The notes under the pieces were generated by a model. It was not told the origin of the DNA. It ran no database searches and worked only from the letters and a program-made list of their open reading frames with translations. A program made the position numbers and the translations under genes. DNA of 64,000 nucleotides from Buttiauxella ferragutiae (lineage in GTDB: Bacteria > Pseudomonadota > Gammaproteobacteria > Enterobacterales > Enterobacteriaceae): the NCBI RefSeq assembly GCF_001654915.1, contig NZ_LXEQ01000047.1. One strand, given 5' to 3'. How positions within the stretch are numbered: position 1 is the stretch's first letter; every line of letters begins with the position of its first letter. Below, piece by piece: positions 30,219-39,306 of the stretch.

Positions 30219-31646
30219 ATGAAGATTCTGAAGCATTTTATCAATGGGCAATATGTCGCGGGTTCGCAGGAGAACCTCTTTGAGCTGGTTAGCCCGGTGA
30301 ATGGTGAAACCTACGCACTGTCGCCGAGCGCCGGTCGTGCGGAGGTCGAGCAAGCTTATCTGGCGGCGAAAACAGCTTTTGCGGTGTGGAAACACTCCAC
30401 GCCGTCGCAGAGACAGCGTGCGCTGCTGAAACTGGCGGATGAAATTGAACGTAATGTTGAACGCCTGATTCAGGCGCAAAGCGAAGAAACCGGGCAGCTG
30501 CGGCATTTCATTGAAAAAGAAGAGATTGCGGCATCCTGTGATGCGCTGCGTTTTTTTGCCGGTGCTGCGCGTTGCCTGGAAGGAAAAGCCTCCTATGAAT
30601 ATGCCGAAGGCTTAACCTCGACGATTCGCCGCGAACCGCTGGGGATTGTCGGCCAGGTCACCCCGTGGAACTATCCCTTCATGATGGCGGTGTGGAAAAT
30701 CGCACCGGCACTGGCCGCCGGAAACACGGTGGTGTTAAAGCCCAGCGATACCACGCCCATCAGCACGTTGATTCTGGCGGAACTGGCAGCACCTCTTTTC
30801 CCGCAAGGGGTATTTAACGTGGTGCTCGGCAAAGCGGAAACCGGCTCGCTGGTGGTGTCCAGCACCGAAGCGTCACTGGTTTCGATAACCGGTTCGGTGC
30901 GCGCGGGGTTGCAAGTTGCGGCCTCTGCTGCGGCTAATTTGACCAAAGCGCACCTTGAATTGGGCGGTAAGGCTCCGGTCATCGTCTTTGCCGATGCCGA
31001 CATTGCCAAAGCGGTGGAGGTCATCACCACCGCAGGGTTCTTCAATGCCGGACAAGACTGCACCTCGGCGACGCGAATTTTGATTGAAGACTCTATCTAT
31101 GCGCAATTCCTCGAAAAATTGGTCACCAAAACCCGCGCTATCAAATTTGGCACGCCGGAAGATAAAGACGCGTTGTACGGCGCGTTAAACAGCCGCAACC
31201 AACTAGAACAGGTCAAAGGTTTTATCAGCCGCCTGCCGTCACACGCCGTCATCGAAACTGGCGGCAAAGCGGGGGATGGCCCAGGCTTCTATTTTGAACC
31301 GACGATTATTTCCGGGCTTGATCAACGCGACGAGGCCATCCAGCACGAAGTGTTTGGCCCGGTGATGACAGTGCAGAAGTTTTCCTCCGAGGCGCAAGCA
31401 CTGGAGAAGGCCAATGATGTGGAATACGGCCTGGCGGCGAGCATCTGGACCAGCAACCACAGCCGCGCCCAACGTTTCAGCATTCGCCTGGATTTCGGCA
31501 CCGTATGGATTAACAACCATATTCCTCTGTGTGCGGAGATGCCTCACGGCGGCTTCAAAAAATCTGGCTATGGCAAAGATTTATCATCCTACTCACTGGA
31601 TGAATACACGCGAGTGAAACACATCATGTGTGACATCTCTGAATAA
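30219..31646 (+). CDS. Gamma-aminobutyraldehyde dehydrogenase (PatD-like)
   Basis: Aldehyde dehydrogenase of 475 residues, by recall nearest to PatD/YdcW (474), which oxidises 4-aminobutyraldehyde to GABA. Catalytic Cys281 in NAGQDCTSATR and Glu247 in HLELGGKAPVIVF. RFFAGAARCLEG, RREPLGIVGQVTPWNYP and EMPHGGFKKSGYGKD are PatD-type segments. ATG 30219 has GGAGAG upstream; an in-frame start at 30195 lies within the palindromic control region. It heads an operon with the SnoaL-like, spermidine-dehydrogenase-like and cytochrome c genes, which fits removal of the aldehyde made from spermidine. Confidence 0.9.
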   Translation: MKILKHFINGQYVAGSQENLFELVSPVNGETYALSPSAGRAEVEQAYLAAKTAFAVWKHSTPSQRQRALLKLADEIERNVERLIQAQSEETGQLRHFIEKEEIAASCDALRFFAGAARCLEGKASYEYAEGLTSTIRREPLGIVGQVTPWNYPFMMAVWKIAPALAAGNTVVLKPSDTTPISTLILAELAAPLFPQGVFNVVLGKAETGSLVVSSTEASLVSITGSVRAGLQVAASAAANLTKAHLELGGKAPVIVFADADIAKAVEVITTAGFFNAGQDCTSATRILIEDSIYAQFLEKLVTKTRAIKFGTPEDKDALYGALNSRNQLEQVKGFISRLPSHAVIETGGKAGDGPGFYFEPTIISGLDQRDEAIQHEVFGPVMTVQKFSSEAQALEKANDVEYGLAASIWTSNHSRAQRFSIRLDFGTVWINNHIPLCAEMPHGGFKKSGYGKDLSSYSLDEYTRVKHIMCDISE

Positions 31647-31681
31647 TTAACGCCGCTCCGATTAGACTTTAAGGTGATGAA

Positions 31682-32158
31682 ATGAAAGCAATGAAAGTCG
31701 CTGTTCTGTCCCTGGCGCTGTTCTCAAATTTGGCATTAGCGGAAGTGTCTCCGTTAACGGTGGTTAAAGATTATATGTCGGCGTGGAATGCCCATGACGC
31801 CGCAAAGGCCGCGCAATATTTATCCAATGATGTGGTGTATTACGATGCCGCCAGCGGCACGCCGGTGAAAGGGAAAAATAACGCCGAAAAAGAGGTGATT
31901 GGCGCGTTTATTAAAGCGGTGCCAGATTTAACCTGGAAAATGACCAGCAAGCCAGTTTACGATCACGACACTATCGCTTTTCGCTGGGAATTCAGCGGTA
32001 AAAATAGCGGCGAATGGGCGGGAAGCCCGGCCACAAATAACCCGATTAAATTTGAAGGAGTCAGTTATATCACCGTCAATAACGGGAAAATAACCTGGCA
32101 GGGCGATTATTACGACTCCAAAAAGCTCGACGAAGAACTAAAGCCACAAGCTAAATAA
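31682..32158 (+). CDS. Secreted SnoaL/NTF2-like protein
   Basis: 158 residues. A signal peptide ends at ALA-EV (about residue 20). The rest is a cone-shaped NTF2/SnoaL-like fold: VVKDYMSAWNAHDAAKAAQYLSNDVVYYD and an IAFRWEFSGKNSGEW strand pair. These domains often act as small-ligand binders or isomerases. No catalytic residues can be assigned. It lies 35 bases after the aldehyde dehydrogenase and 8 bases before the flavoprotein, clearly in the operon and periplasmic like the next two products. Confidence 0.82.
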   Translation: MKAMKVAVLSLALFSNLALAEVSPLTVVKDYMSAWNAHDAAKAAQYLSNDVVYYDAASGTPVKGKNNAEKEVIGAFIKAVPDLTWKMTSKPVYDHDTIAFRWEFSGKNSGEWAGSPATNNPIKFEGVSYITVNNGKITWQGDYYDSKKLDEELKPQAK

Positions 32159-32166
32159 GGACTGAT

Positions 32167-34059
32167 ATGTCTATCACCAGACGTGATTTTCTCAATGGAG
32201 TGGCAATTACTATTGCCGCAGGGATGACACCACTTGATTTTGCAAAAGCTGCCGGAAAAGCCAGTGTGATGATTGGCGATGACTATTATCCACCGCAGCT
32301 CACTGGGCTGCGTGGGAATCATCCCGGTTCTTTTGAAATGGCACATGCGATTGGCCGCGATCATGAAAAATTTAGTACCGACCATCTGCCCATCGAAGAA
32401 GAATATGATCTGGTGATTGTTGGCGGCGGGCTAAGTGGTTTATCTGCCGCCAGCTTCTGGCATGATTTGGCGGGTAAGAATAGCAAAGTGCTGGTGCTCG
32501 ATAATCATGATGATTTTGGCGGTCACGCGAAACGTAATGAATTTAAAGCGGACGGCAAAAAAATCATTGGCTATGGCGGCAGTGAAGCCTTTCAATCGCC
32601 GAGCCGCAATTTTAGCGATGAGGTAAATGGGCTGCTGTCTACCGTCGGCGTAAGCGTCGTCAGAATGAAGGAAAGCTTTGACGTTAATTTCTACCCCGAT
32701 TTAAAACTCAGCCGTGGCGTTTTCTTCGACAAAAAGAACTTTGGTGAAACCAAAATTGTCAGCGGTGATCCTGGGCACGCCGTCGCTGATGATATTCCGC
32801 GCGATAAACTCAATGGTCGCCCCCTTGAAGCATTCATTAATGATTTCCCGTTGAGCGAAAGCGATCGCAAAGCCATTTTGGATCTGCATGTTAATCCAGT
32901 GGATTACCTGAAAGGCATGACCGCCGACGAAAAATCCGCGTGGATGGACACCCACAGTTACCGCGATTTCCTGGTAGAAAAAGTCGGCTTGAGCAAAATG
33001 GCGCTGATGTATTTCCAGCAACGCACCAACGACTTTTTTGCCATCGGTATTGAAGGCGTAAGTTGTAGCGATGCCCGAACCTGCGCGCTTCCGGGAATGG
33101 ATGCCATGGATTTACCGCCGCTTGATGAAGAGGCACAGGCCGATCTCGATGAACCCTATGTTTATCATTTTCCTGATGGTAACGCCGGGCTTGCGCGGCT
33201 GATCGTCAGGCACCTGATTCCAGATGCGCTGCCGGGTAACACCATGGAGGATTCCATTACCGCCAGGCTTCATTATGAAAAGCTCGATCTGCCGGAAAAC
33301 AGCACACGCCTGCGCCTTAACAGCATGGTGATTAATGCGGCCAATAGCGAAGACGGTGTGGTGGTGACTTACGTGAATGACGGTAAAGCGCATCGCGTGA
33401 AAGGGCGAAAAGCCATCATGGCGGGTTACAACATGATGATCCCGTATCTGGTGCCTGAAACGCCGGAACAGCAAAAGGCTGACCTGCGGCTCAACGTTAA
33501 AGCGCCGCTGGTGTACACCAATGTGGTGGTCAAAAACTGGCAGTCATTCATGCAATTAGGCATCCACGAATTTTATTCACCCGCCGCACCATATAGCCGC
33601 GTGAAGCTGGATTATCCGGTCAGCATGGGCGGTTACCAGCATCCGCAAAATGCCGATCAACCGATGTGTCTGCATATGGTTTATGTACCGACGTATCCGG
33701 GAAGCAAATTGAGTGCGCGCGAACAATTCCGCCAGGGGCGGGCGTATTTACTGGGTACGCCATTCGACACCCATGAAAAAATGATTCGTACACAATTGCA
33801 GGAAATGCTCGGGCAAACCGGTTTTGACCATGAACGGGATATTACTGCCATCACCGTTAACCGCTGGGCGCACGGTTATTCTTACTACGCCACCGCCTTG
33901 TTCGATGATATGGACAAAATGCCCGAAATCATTGAGCGCGCGCGTCAACCCATTGGCCGCATTGCGATAGCCAACTCTGATTCCGACTGGGACGCCTACG
34001 CGCATACCGCGATTGACCAGGCGTGGCGCGCGGTCAACGAACTTAAAGCGATGGGATGA
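32167..34059 (+). CDS. Spermidine dehydrogenase-like FAD protein, Tat-exported
   Basis: 630 residues. The N-terminus TRRDFLNGVAI (Arg5-Arg6) is a twin-arginine signal, so a folded flavoprotein is exported. A Rossmann FAD motif is at about 81-92 (DLVIVGGGLSGL), with DNHDDFGGHAKRNEF after it. The YYPPQLTGLRGNHPGSFEMAH segment and overall plan match, from memory, the spermidine dehydrogenase (SpdH) family of Pseudomonas and Citrobacter. Those enzymes cut spermidine to 1,3-diaminopropane and 4-aminobutyraldehyde and pass electrons to a cytochrome. A three-heme cytochrome c follows directly and a 4-aminobutyraldehyde dehydrogenase lies upstream, which supports this. Another amine or alcohol is possible. 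Symbol spdH is plausible but not certain. Confidence 0.78.
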   Translation: MSITRRDFLNGVAITIAAGMTPLDFAKAAGKASVMIGDDYYPPQLTGLRGNHPGSFEMAHAIGRDHEKFSTDHLPIEEEYDLVIVGGGLSGLSAASFWHDLAGKNSKVLVLDNHDDFGGHAKRNEFKADGKKIIGYGGSEAFQSPSRNFSDEVNGLLSTVGVSVVRMKESFDVNFYPDLKLSRGVFFDKKNFGETKIVSGDPGHAVADDIPRDKLNGRPLEAFINDFPLSESDRKAILDLHVNPVDYLKGMTADEKSAWMDTHSYRDFLVEKVGLSKMALMYFQQRTNDFFAIGIEGVSCSDARTCALPGMDAMDLPPLDEEAQADLDEPYVYHFPDGNAGLARLIVRHLIPDALPGNTMEDSITARLHYEKLDLPENSTRLRLNSMVINAANSEDGVVVTYVNDGKAHRVKGRKAIMAGYNMMIPYLVPETPEQQKADLRLNVKAPLVYTNVVVKNWQSFMQLGIHEFYSPAAPYSRVKLDYPVSMGGYQHPQNADQPMCLHMVYVPTYPGSKLSAREQFRQGRAYLLGTPFDTHEKMIRTQLQEMLGQTGFDHERDITAITVNRWAHGYSYYATALFDDMDKMPEIIERARQPIGRIAIANSDSDWDAYAHTAIDQAWRAVNELKAMG

Positions 34060-34064
34060 GCGAC

Positions 34065-35246
34065 ATGAAACAGACTTTATTGGCTATTGGCTGCTTGTTC
34101 GTCGCGGGGAATGCCGCCGCGAGTTCGGCAGGCGAATATATGGCAAAGATTTCAGATTGCGTGGCGTGCCACACCACCGAAGGCGGAGCGCCGATGGCGG
34201 GCGGGAAAAAGTTCTCCACGCCGATTGGCGATATTTACGCCACTAACATCACGCCGGATAAAACCTTCGGCATTGGTAATTATTCATACGAAGAGTTCGA
34301 AAAAGCCGTCAGGCAGGGCATCGCAAAAGATGGGCATCCGTTGTATCCCGCGATGCCGTATCCGTCCTACGCCAAAATGACGGATCAAGATATTCGCGCA
34401 CTGTATGACTATTTCATGAATGAGGTTCCGGCGGCGGATACAAAAAACAAAGACAATGAGATCCCTTTGCTCTTGTCGGCCCGCTGGCCTTTGCATGTCT
34501 GGAACTGGTTGTTCGTCGAAGAGACGGCCCCTGAAAATAAAACCGGGCAGCCCACTGATTTATTAGCCCGAGGTGCTTATCTGGTGGAAGGGCCGGGGCA
34601 TTGTGGTGCGTGTCATACCCCAAGAGGTGTGACGATGCAGGAAAAAGGCTATGACGCCTCCAGCGCTGAATATCTGACGGGGGCGATGATTGAAGGTTGG
34701 TATGCACCTTCGTTGCGAAACATTTCTATGTCGAGAGATGAATTAAAAGATCTGCTGCGCATGGGGCGCAGCCAGCACGATGCGCTTTCCGGGCCAATGA
34801 GTGAGGTGGTGACGCAGAGCACGCAGTATCTGACCGACAAAGATCTGGATGCGATAGCGTTTTATTTGCTGAACTTTAACCACAAAAATGGCGTGCCGGT
34901 GGCTGCCGATGGCGCCATTGTTTATGCGCCGACAGACGGTAAAACGCTGTATTCGATGTATTGCTCCACCTGCCACGGTGATGACGGAAAAGGCAAAGAT
35001 TTCACCGTCCCTTCGTTAGTGAACAACACGGTAGTCAACGCCAAAGACCCGTCATCATTGATTTCCGTGGTTTATCAGGGCGCCGAAACACCGCAAACCC
35101 ACGGCAATATTTCTTTCAAAATGCCGGCATATAAAGAGGTGATGTCTGACGATGAAATGACCAATGTGGTTAATTACGTCAGAGGAACGTGGGGCAATGG
35201 CGCGTCGCAGGCGACCAAAGATGAGGTTAGTGCGATAGCGAAATAG
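34065..35246 (+). CDS. Three-heme c-type cytochrome
   Basis: 393 residues with a signal peptide (ending near NAAASSAG) and three CxxCH heme sites: CVACH (about residue 29), CGACH (about 180) and CSTCH (about 305). This layout is that of the cytochrome subunit of membrane alcohol/gluconate dehydrogenases, which passes electrons from a periplasmic flavoprotein to quinone or oxidase. The preceding flavoprotein stop overlaps an in-frame ATG at 34056; ATG 34065 has the better-spaced GGGATGAG site. It is the last gene of the operon and is followed by the seven-unit BIME array. Confidence 0.9.
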   Translation: MKQTLLAIGCLFVAGNAAASSAGEYMAKISDCVACHTTEGGAPMAGGKKFSTPIGDIYATNITPDKTFGIGNYSYEEFEKAVRQGIAKDGHPLYPAMPYPSYAKMTDQDIRALYDYFMNEVPAADTKNKDNEIPLLLSARWPLHVWNWLFVEETAPENKTGQPTDLLARGAYLVEGPGHCGACHTPRGVTMQEKGYDASSAEYLTGAMIEGWYAPSLRNISMSRDELKDLLRMGRSQHDALSGPMSEVVTQSTQYLTDKDLDAIAFYLLNFNHKNGVPVAADGAIVYAPTDGKTLYSMYCSTCHGDDGKGKDFTVPSLVNNTVVNAKDPSSLISVVYQGAETPQTHGNISFKMPAYKEVMSDDEMTNVVNYVRGTWGNGASQATKDEVSAIAK

Positions 35247-35253
35247 AGTCCTG

Positions 35254-35963
35254 CGGTGGATGACGCTAGCGCTTATCCACCCTACAAAACAAAGCGTTAT
35301 GAAACCGCGCAGGTCGGATAAGCGCAGCGCCATCCGACACAACTGGCGTAAATGGTGGATGACGCTAGTGCTTATCCACCTTACAAAACAAAGCCTTATG
35401 AAACCGCGTAGGTCGGATAAGCGCAGCGCCATCCGACATTTTCAGGTGTAACGACAGGTGCAAGCGGTGGATGACGCTGGCGCTTATCCACCCTACAAAA
35501 CAAAGCCTTATGAAACCGCGTAGCTCAGATAAGCGCAGCGCCATCCGACATTTTCAGGTGTAACGACAGGCGCAAGCGGTGGATGACGCTGGCGCTTATT
35601 CACCCTACAAAAACAAAGCATTAATGAAACCGCGTAGGTCGGATAAGCGCAGCGTCATCCGACACAACTGGCGTAAATGGTGGATGACGCTAGTGCTTAT
35701 CCACCTTACAAAACAAAGCCTTATGAAACCGCGTAGGTCGGATAAGCGCAGCGCCATCCGACACAACTGGCGTAAATGGTGGATGACGCTAGTGCTTATC
35801 CACCCTACAAAAACAAAGCATTAATGAAACCGCGTAGGTCGGATAAGCGTAGCGTCATCCGACACCACTGGCGTAAATGGTGGATGACGCTGGCGCTTAT
35901 CCACCCTACAAAACAAAGCCTTATGAAACCGCGTAGCTCGGATAAGCGCAGCGCCATCCGACA
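35254..35963. repeat. Tandem array of seven BIME (paired REP) units
   Basis: Seven copies of a two-palindrome unit start at about 35256, 35353, 35466, 35577, 35679, 35777 and 35879 (periods 97-113). Each has ggtggatgacgct...cttatccacc, a linker acaaaacaaagc...ttatgaaaccgcg, then taggtcggataagcgcagcg.catccgaca. Between units is one of two spacers: caactggcgtaaat or ttttcaggtgtaacgacagg. This is the largest repeat in the window and fills the convergent cytochrome/eptA gap. The open frames across it are artefacts of repetition. Confidence 0.9.
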
Positions 35964-35985
35964 TTTTCAGGTGTCTGACGTTGGA

Positions 35986-37605
35986 TTAACTCCGGCACCC
36001 GCGGAACAAATCACTATCCGCGTGGTAATCGCGGGTGGTGATGTCCCAAATCCCTAGCACCGATGAGAACAAGTTGTCATGGGAGTACGGGTTCTTCGCA
36101 GCATTATTTTTCAGACACGTCATATTAATGTGCTTATCCGCGATAAAGCCGGGTGACATCCACACCTGCATCGGTATATGCGTTTGCTGATCCGGTGCCA
36201 GTTTGTACGGCGTGCCGTGCAGATACAGGCCACTTTCCCCCAGAGACTCGCCGTGATCCGAAACATACAGCAGCACGGTGTTGTACTTGTTGCTATAAAG
36301 TTTGAGCTTTTCAATCATTTGTGCCACGACATAGTCGGTATAACGAATGGTGTTGTCGTAGGTATTGACCAGTTGTTCTTGCGTACAGTTTTCAATGTCG
36401 CTACGCGCACATTCCGGCATAAAGTGGCGTTGTTTAGCCGGATAACGCTGGAAATAGGTCGGCCCGTGGCTACCAATGATATGAAAGGCAACCAGCTTAT
36501 CCCCGGCCATTTTTGCCATCTCTTCATCGATATTTTCCAGCATCACTTCGTCGAAACAGGTTTCGCCATTACACAATTTCGGGTTATCGGTCGGTTTAAT
36601 TTCGATAGTCGGTAACCGTTTACACACGCCTTTACAGCCACCGTCATTATCTTTCCACAGCAGCGAAACCCCGGTTTTTTGCACGATATCGAGGAAGTTT
36701 TCACTGTTAGTCGCTTTTTTGGCGTTGTACTCGGTGCGGTTCATATTTGAGAACATGCAGGGTACGGAAACCGCAGTGGCCGTGCCGCACGAATGAACGT
36801 CCTTAAACGAAATAACATCGCCACTTTGGCTGGTGAAAGCGTTGGTATCACGATCATAACCGTTCATCGAGAAATTCTGGCTACGTGCGGTTTCGCCAAT
36901 CACCAGGAACATTAGTGTCGGTTTGTCTTTATTGGCAACACGTTTGGCGTCATCACCCAATGTCTGGAACGGTTCTTTGGTGGTGAAGTAGGTATCTTGC
37001 AGATAGCGGACGGTACTGTAGACGTAGTTCGCCGGGATAATCTCTTTGTTTAGCGTTGAGTTATTGCGCCCGACAGAGGCGTAGTCCTGGTAATAAAGTG
37101 CGGCCACACCCGCAATTAGCAACAGTGATGCCGCCATAGACAACAAACGGTATGTAATGCCCTTATACCACTTGGCTGGATATTCAATCTTAATTAAAAA
37201 CAGCAAGATAGCCGGAAGTATTCCGGTCAGCAGCAGCCATAAAATGATCGAGCCATTCAGATAAGAATGGGCTTCTTGTGGATTGGTTTCGACGATGTTT
37301 TGGATCATAGACTGATCAAACATCACTTTGTATTTCAGCGTCGAGTAACTGACCATTGAGCCTGTCACAAATAACAGGGCAAAAAACGGCTTCAGCAAAA
37401 ATCGAATCGAAAAGGGCATAAAGACAAAGTTAAGTGCCGCAACCAATACAAACGGTATGGAGATGGCAAAACCCATTTTGACGTGCTCAAGGTGCGTCAA
37501 AATATCGTAAAAATGCAGTAATACGGGCCAGTTAAGCAAGAAGGCAAAAACCACCGCCAACAGTAAAACCAGTGGGATAAGCTTAATCCTGAAAAGTACG
37601 GGCAT
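35986..37605 (-). CDS. eptA: Lipid A phosphoethanolamine transferase (EptA/MCR family)
   Basis: Inner-membrane enzyme of 539 residues. Five N-terminal transmembrane helices (to about 172) are followed by a periplasmic alkaline-phosphatase-like domain. Active-site motifs: Glu238 in IGETAR, nucleophile Thr277 in SCGTATAVSVPC (flanked by Cys273 and Cys283), and metal ligands in SHGPTY and YVSDHGESLGE. DNDGGCKGVC supplies further disulfides. It adds phosphoethanolamine to lipid A phosphates, lowering negative charge and binding of polymyxin. By recall it resembles EptA (547) most. It is divergent from the arn operon, which makes the complementary aminoarabinose modification. Confidence 0.88.
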   Translation of the reverse strand: MPVLFRIKLIPLVLLLAVVFAFLLNWPVLLHFYDILTHLEHVKMGFAISIPFVLVAALNFVFMPFSIRFLLKPFFALLFVTGSMVSYSTLKYKVMFDQSMIQNIVETNPQEAHSYLNGSIILWLLLTGILPAILLFLIKIEYPAKWYKGITYRLLSMAASLLLIAGVAALYYQDYASVGRNNSTLNKEIIPANYVYSTVRYLQDTYFTTKEPFQTLGDDAKRVANKDKPTLMFLVIGETARSQNFSMNGYDRDTNAFTSQSGDVISFKDVHSCGTATAVSVPCMFSNMNRTEYNAKKATNSENFLDIVQKTGVSLLWKDNDGGCKGVCKRLPTIEIKPTDNPKLCNGETCFDEVMLENIDEEMAKMAGDKLVAFHIIGSHGPTYFQRYPAKQRHFMPECARSDIENCTQEQLVNTYDNTIRYTDYVVAQMIEKLKLYSNKYNTVLLYVSDHGESLGESGLYLHGTPYKLAPDQQTHIPMQVWMSPGFIADKHINMTCLKNNAAKNPYSHDNLFSSVLGIWDITTRDYHADSDLFRGCRS

Positions 37606-37796
37606 TAATATCTCCGAATAATTGCCGCCAAAGTAAATACCATTTGGAATCTAAAACGTGCTGGCAATTTTTACCAAGTGTTTGAAATTTGCTCAGAACA
37701 AATAAGTTGCGGTGAAGTTAAGAAATACCCTCTTAAATATCCCAAAAAACAACTCACGATTTATGGTTCAAGAGTGGTTATTTATTCATTACAAAC
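37606..37796. other. Upstream region of eptA, no gene
   Basis: AT-rich part of the 560-base gap between eptA and arnB. No coding frame is supported. No PmrA box in the minus orientation is clear. Confidence 0.4.
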
Positions 37797-37813
37797 CTTA
37801 ATTTAACCTTAAT
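37797..37813 (+). promoter_or_regulatory. PmrA box (perfect) between eptA and arnB
   Basis: CTTAAT-TTAAC-CTTAAT is an exact match to the PmrA half-site pair YTTAAK-N5-YTTAAK. It lies about 190 bases upstream of eptA and 350 upstream of arnB. It reads toward arnB. Confidence 0.65.
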
Positions 37814-37961
37814 AGATTAAAAACACTTAAAAAAACATGAGTCTTATAGATGGTGTTTTCGTTAAAAGTTAATTGATTCATGGTGTTGTGTTGATTTTTG
37901 TGGTTTTGGGATGTCTGTCAGTATTTTCCATTAAGGTGATTTTTATTCTGTCTGGTGCAAT

Positions 37962-37978
37962 CTTAATATTGAGCTAAG
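37962..37978 (+). promoter_or_regulatory. Second PmrA-box-like repeat upstream of arnB
   Basis: CTTAAT-ATTGA-GCTAAG: the first half-site is perfect and the second keeps four of six positions. It is 188 bases upstream of the arnB start, a more usual promoter distance than the first box. Confidence 0.55.
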
Positions 37979-38042
37979 AAAACTCTGTTAAGTTGATTTC
38001 AATTTAATCGCGGTTTAGATAACTGCATTTTGAATCAGTCAT

Positions 38043-38152
38043 GTTGCACGTTTATTTAATAACACAGGGTCATGATAAATACATTCGTGCAACGTCTTAA
38101 TCTGGAGTTACTCCTGGAGTGAACACCGTGCTGCTAATTCGTGCTGCTAATA
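38043..38152 (+). promoter_or_regulatory. Structured leader upstream of arnB
   Basis: GTTGCACG (38043-38050) pairs perfectly with CGTGCAAC (38086-38093). Further on, the 13-base string CGTGCTGCTAATT is tandemly repeated with one mismatch (38127-38139, 38140-38152), ending 14 bases before arnB. A 19-codon open frame begins at ATG 38041 but lacks a clear ribosome site. Confidence 0.45.
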
Positions 38153-38165
38153 ATGGGAATATTCA

Positions 38166-39305
38166 ATGAGTGAATTTCTGCCTTTCTCACGTCCCGCTAT
38201 CGGGCCAGAAGAACTCGCTGTGGTGAGTGAAGTTTTGCAGTCCGGTTGGATAACCACTGGCCCAAAAAATCAGGCACTTGAACAAGCTTTTTGCGAGTTA
38301 ACCGGCAATAAACATGCGATTGCTGTCAGCTCAGCCACCGCCGGAATGCACGTCGCGTTGATGGCATTGGGCATCGGTGCGGGTGACGAGGTAATTACGC
38401 CTTCGCTGACCTGGGTTTCCACCCTGAATATGATTGTGTTACTGGGCGCTGAACCGGTGATGATTGATGTTGACCGCAACACGCTAATGGTGACCGCCGC
38501 CGCCATTGAAGCCGCGATAACCCCGCGAACTCGCGCGATTATTCCGGTTCATTATGCCGGAGCGCCAGTGGATATTGACGCGATCCGCGCCGTGGGTGAG
38601 CGCCACGGAATTCCGGTGATTGAAGACGCGGCACATGCGGCGGGAACGTACTATAAAGGCAAACATGTTGGCGACCGTGGGACGGCAATTTTCTCGTTCC
38701 ATGCGATTAAAAACATGACTTGTGCAGAAGGTGGGTTAATCGTCACCGACGACGAGGCGTTCGCCAACCGCATGCGTAGCCTGAAATTCCACGGGCTGGG
38801 TGTTGATGCCTTTGACCGCCAGACGCTTGGCCGTGCGCCGCAAGCCGAAGTGATAGCGCCTGGTTACAAATACAATCTTGCCGATATTAATGCCGCTATC
38901 GCGCTGGTGCAGCTAGGCAAACTTGCGCAAAACAATGCTCGCCGTACAGAAATCGCCGGACGTTACTTAGCTGAACTGGCGAACACGCCTTTCTTGCCGC
39001 TTATCCAGCCAGAGTGGGAACACCAGCACGCCTGGCATCTATTTATTATTCGCGTTGATGAAGCGCGTTGCGGCATTTCCCGTAACGAACTGATGGATGC
39101 CCTGAAAGCAAAAGGCATCGGCAGCGGTTTGCATTTCCGCGCCGCCCATACCCAGAAGTATTACCGCGAACGATACCCAACGCTCTCTTTACCCGATACC
39201 GAATGGAACAGTGAGCGAATTTGCTCTATTCCGTTGTTCCCAACGATGACTGATGACGATGTCTCCCGCGTGATCAACGCGTTGCGTGAAGTCGCAGGAA
39301 AATAA
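38166..39305 (+). CDS. arnB: UDP-4-amino-4-deoxy-L-arabinose aminotransferase
   Basis: PLP-dependent enzyme of the DegT/DnrJ/EryC1 family. It transaminates UDP-4-ketopentose with glutamate to UDP-L-Ara4N in the cytoplasm. 379 residues, matching E. coli. PLP lysine Lys182 in SFHAIKNMTCAEGG; ITPSLTWVST and EDAAHAAGT are further cofactor-site motifs. First gene of arnBCADTEF. A GGGAAT site precedes the ATG. Confidence 0.96.
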   Translation: MSEFLPFSRPAIGPEELAVVSEVLQSGWITTGPKNQALEQAFCELTGNKHAIAVSSATAGMHVALMALGIGAGDEVITPSLTWVSTLNMIVLLGAEPVMIDVDRNTLMVTAAAIEAAITPRTRAIIPVHYAGAPVDIDAIRAVGERHGIPVIEDAAHAAGTYYKGKHVGDRGTAIFSFHAIKNMTCAEGGLIVTDDEAFANRMRSLKFHGLGVDAFDRQTLGRAPQAEVIAPGYKYNLADINAAIALVQLGKLAQNNARRTEIAGRYLAELANTPFLPLIQPEWEHQHAWHLFIIRVDEARCGISRNELMDALKAKGIGSGLHFRAAHTQKYYRERYPTLSLPDTEWNSERICSIPLFPTMTDDDVSRVINALREVAGK

Positions 39306-39306
39306 T

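Noticed and set aside
35254..35963. Regularly spaced repeats that might be taken for a CRISPR array
   Set aside because: The units are paired REP palindromes with only two recurring spacer types and no unique spacers, and no cas genes are near.
35055..36057. Open frames across the repeat array (35055-35432 minus; 35260-36057 plus)
   Set aside because: They are built from repeated REP sequence, lack ribosome sites, and their lengths reflect the repeat period.
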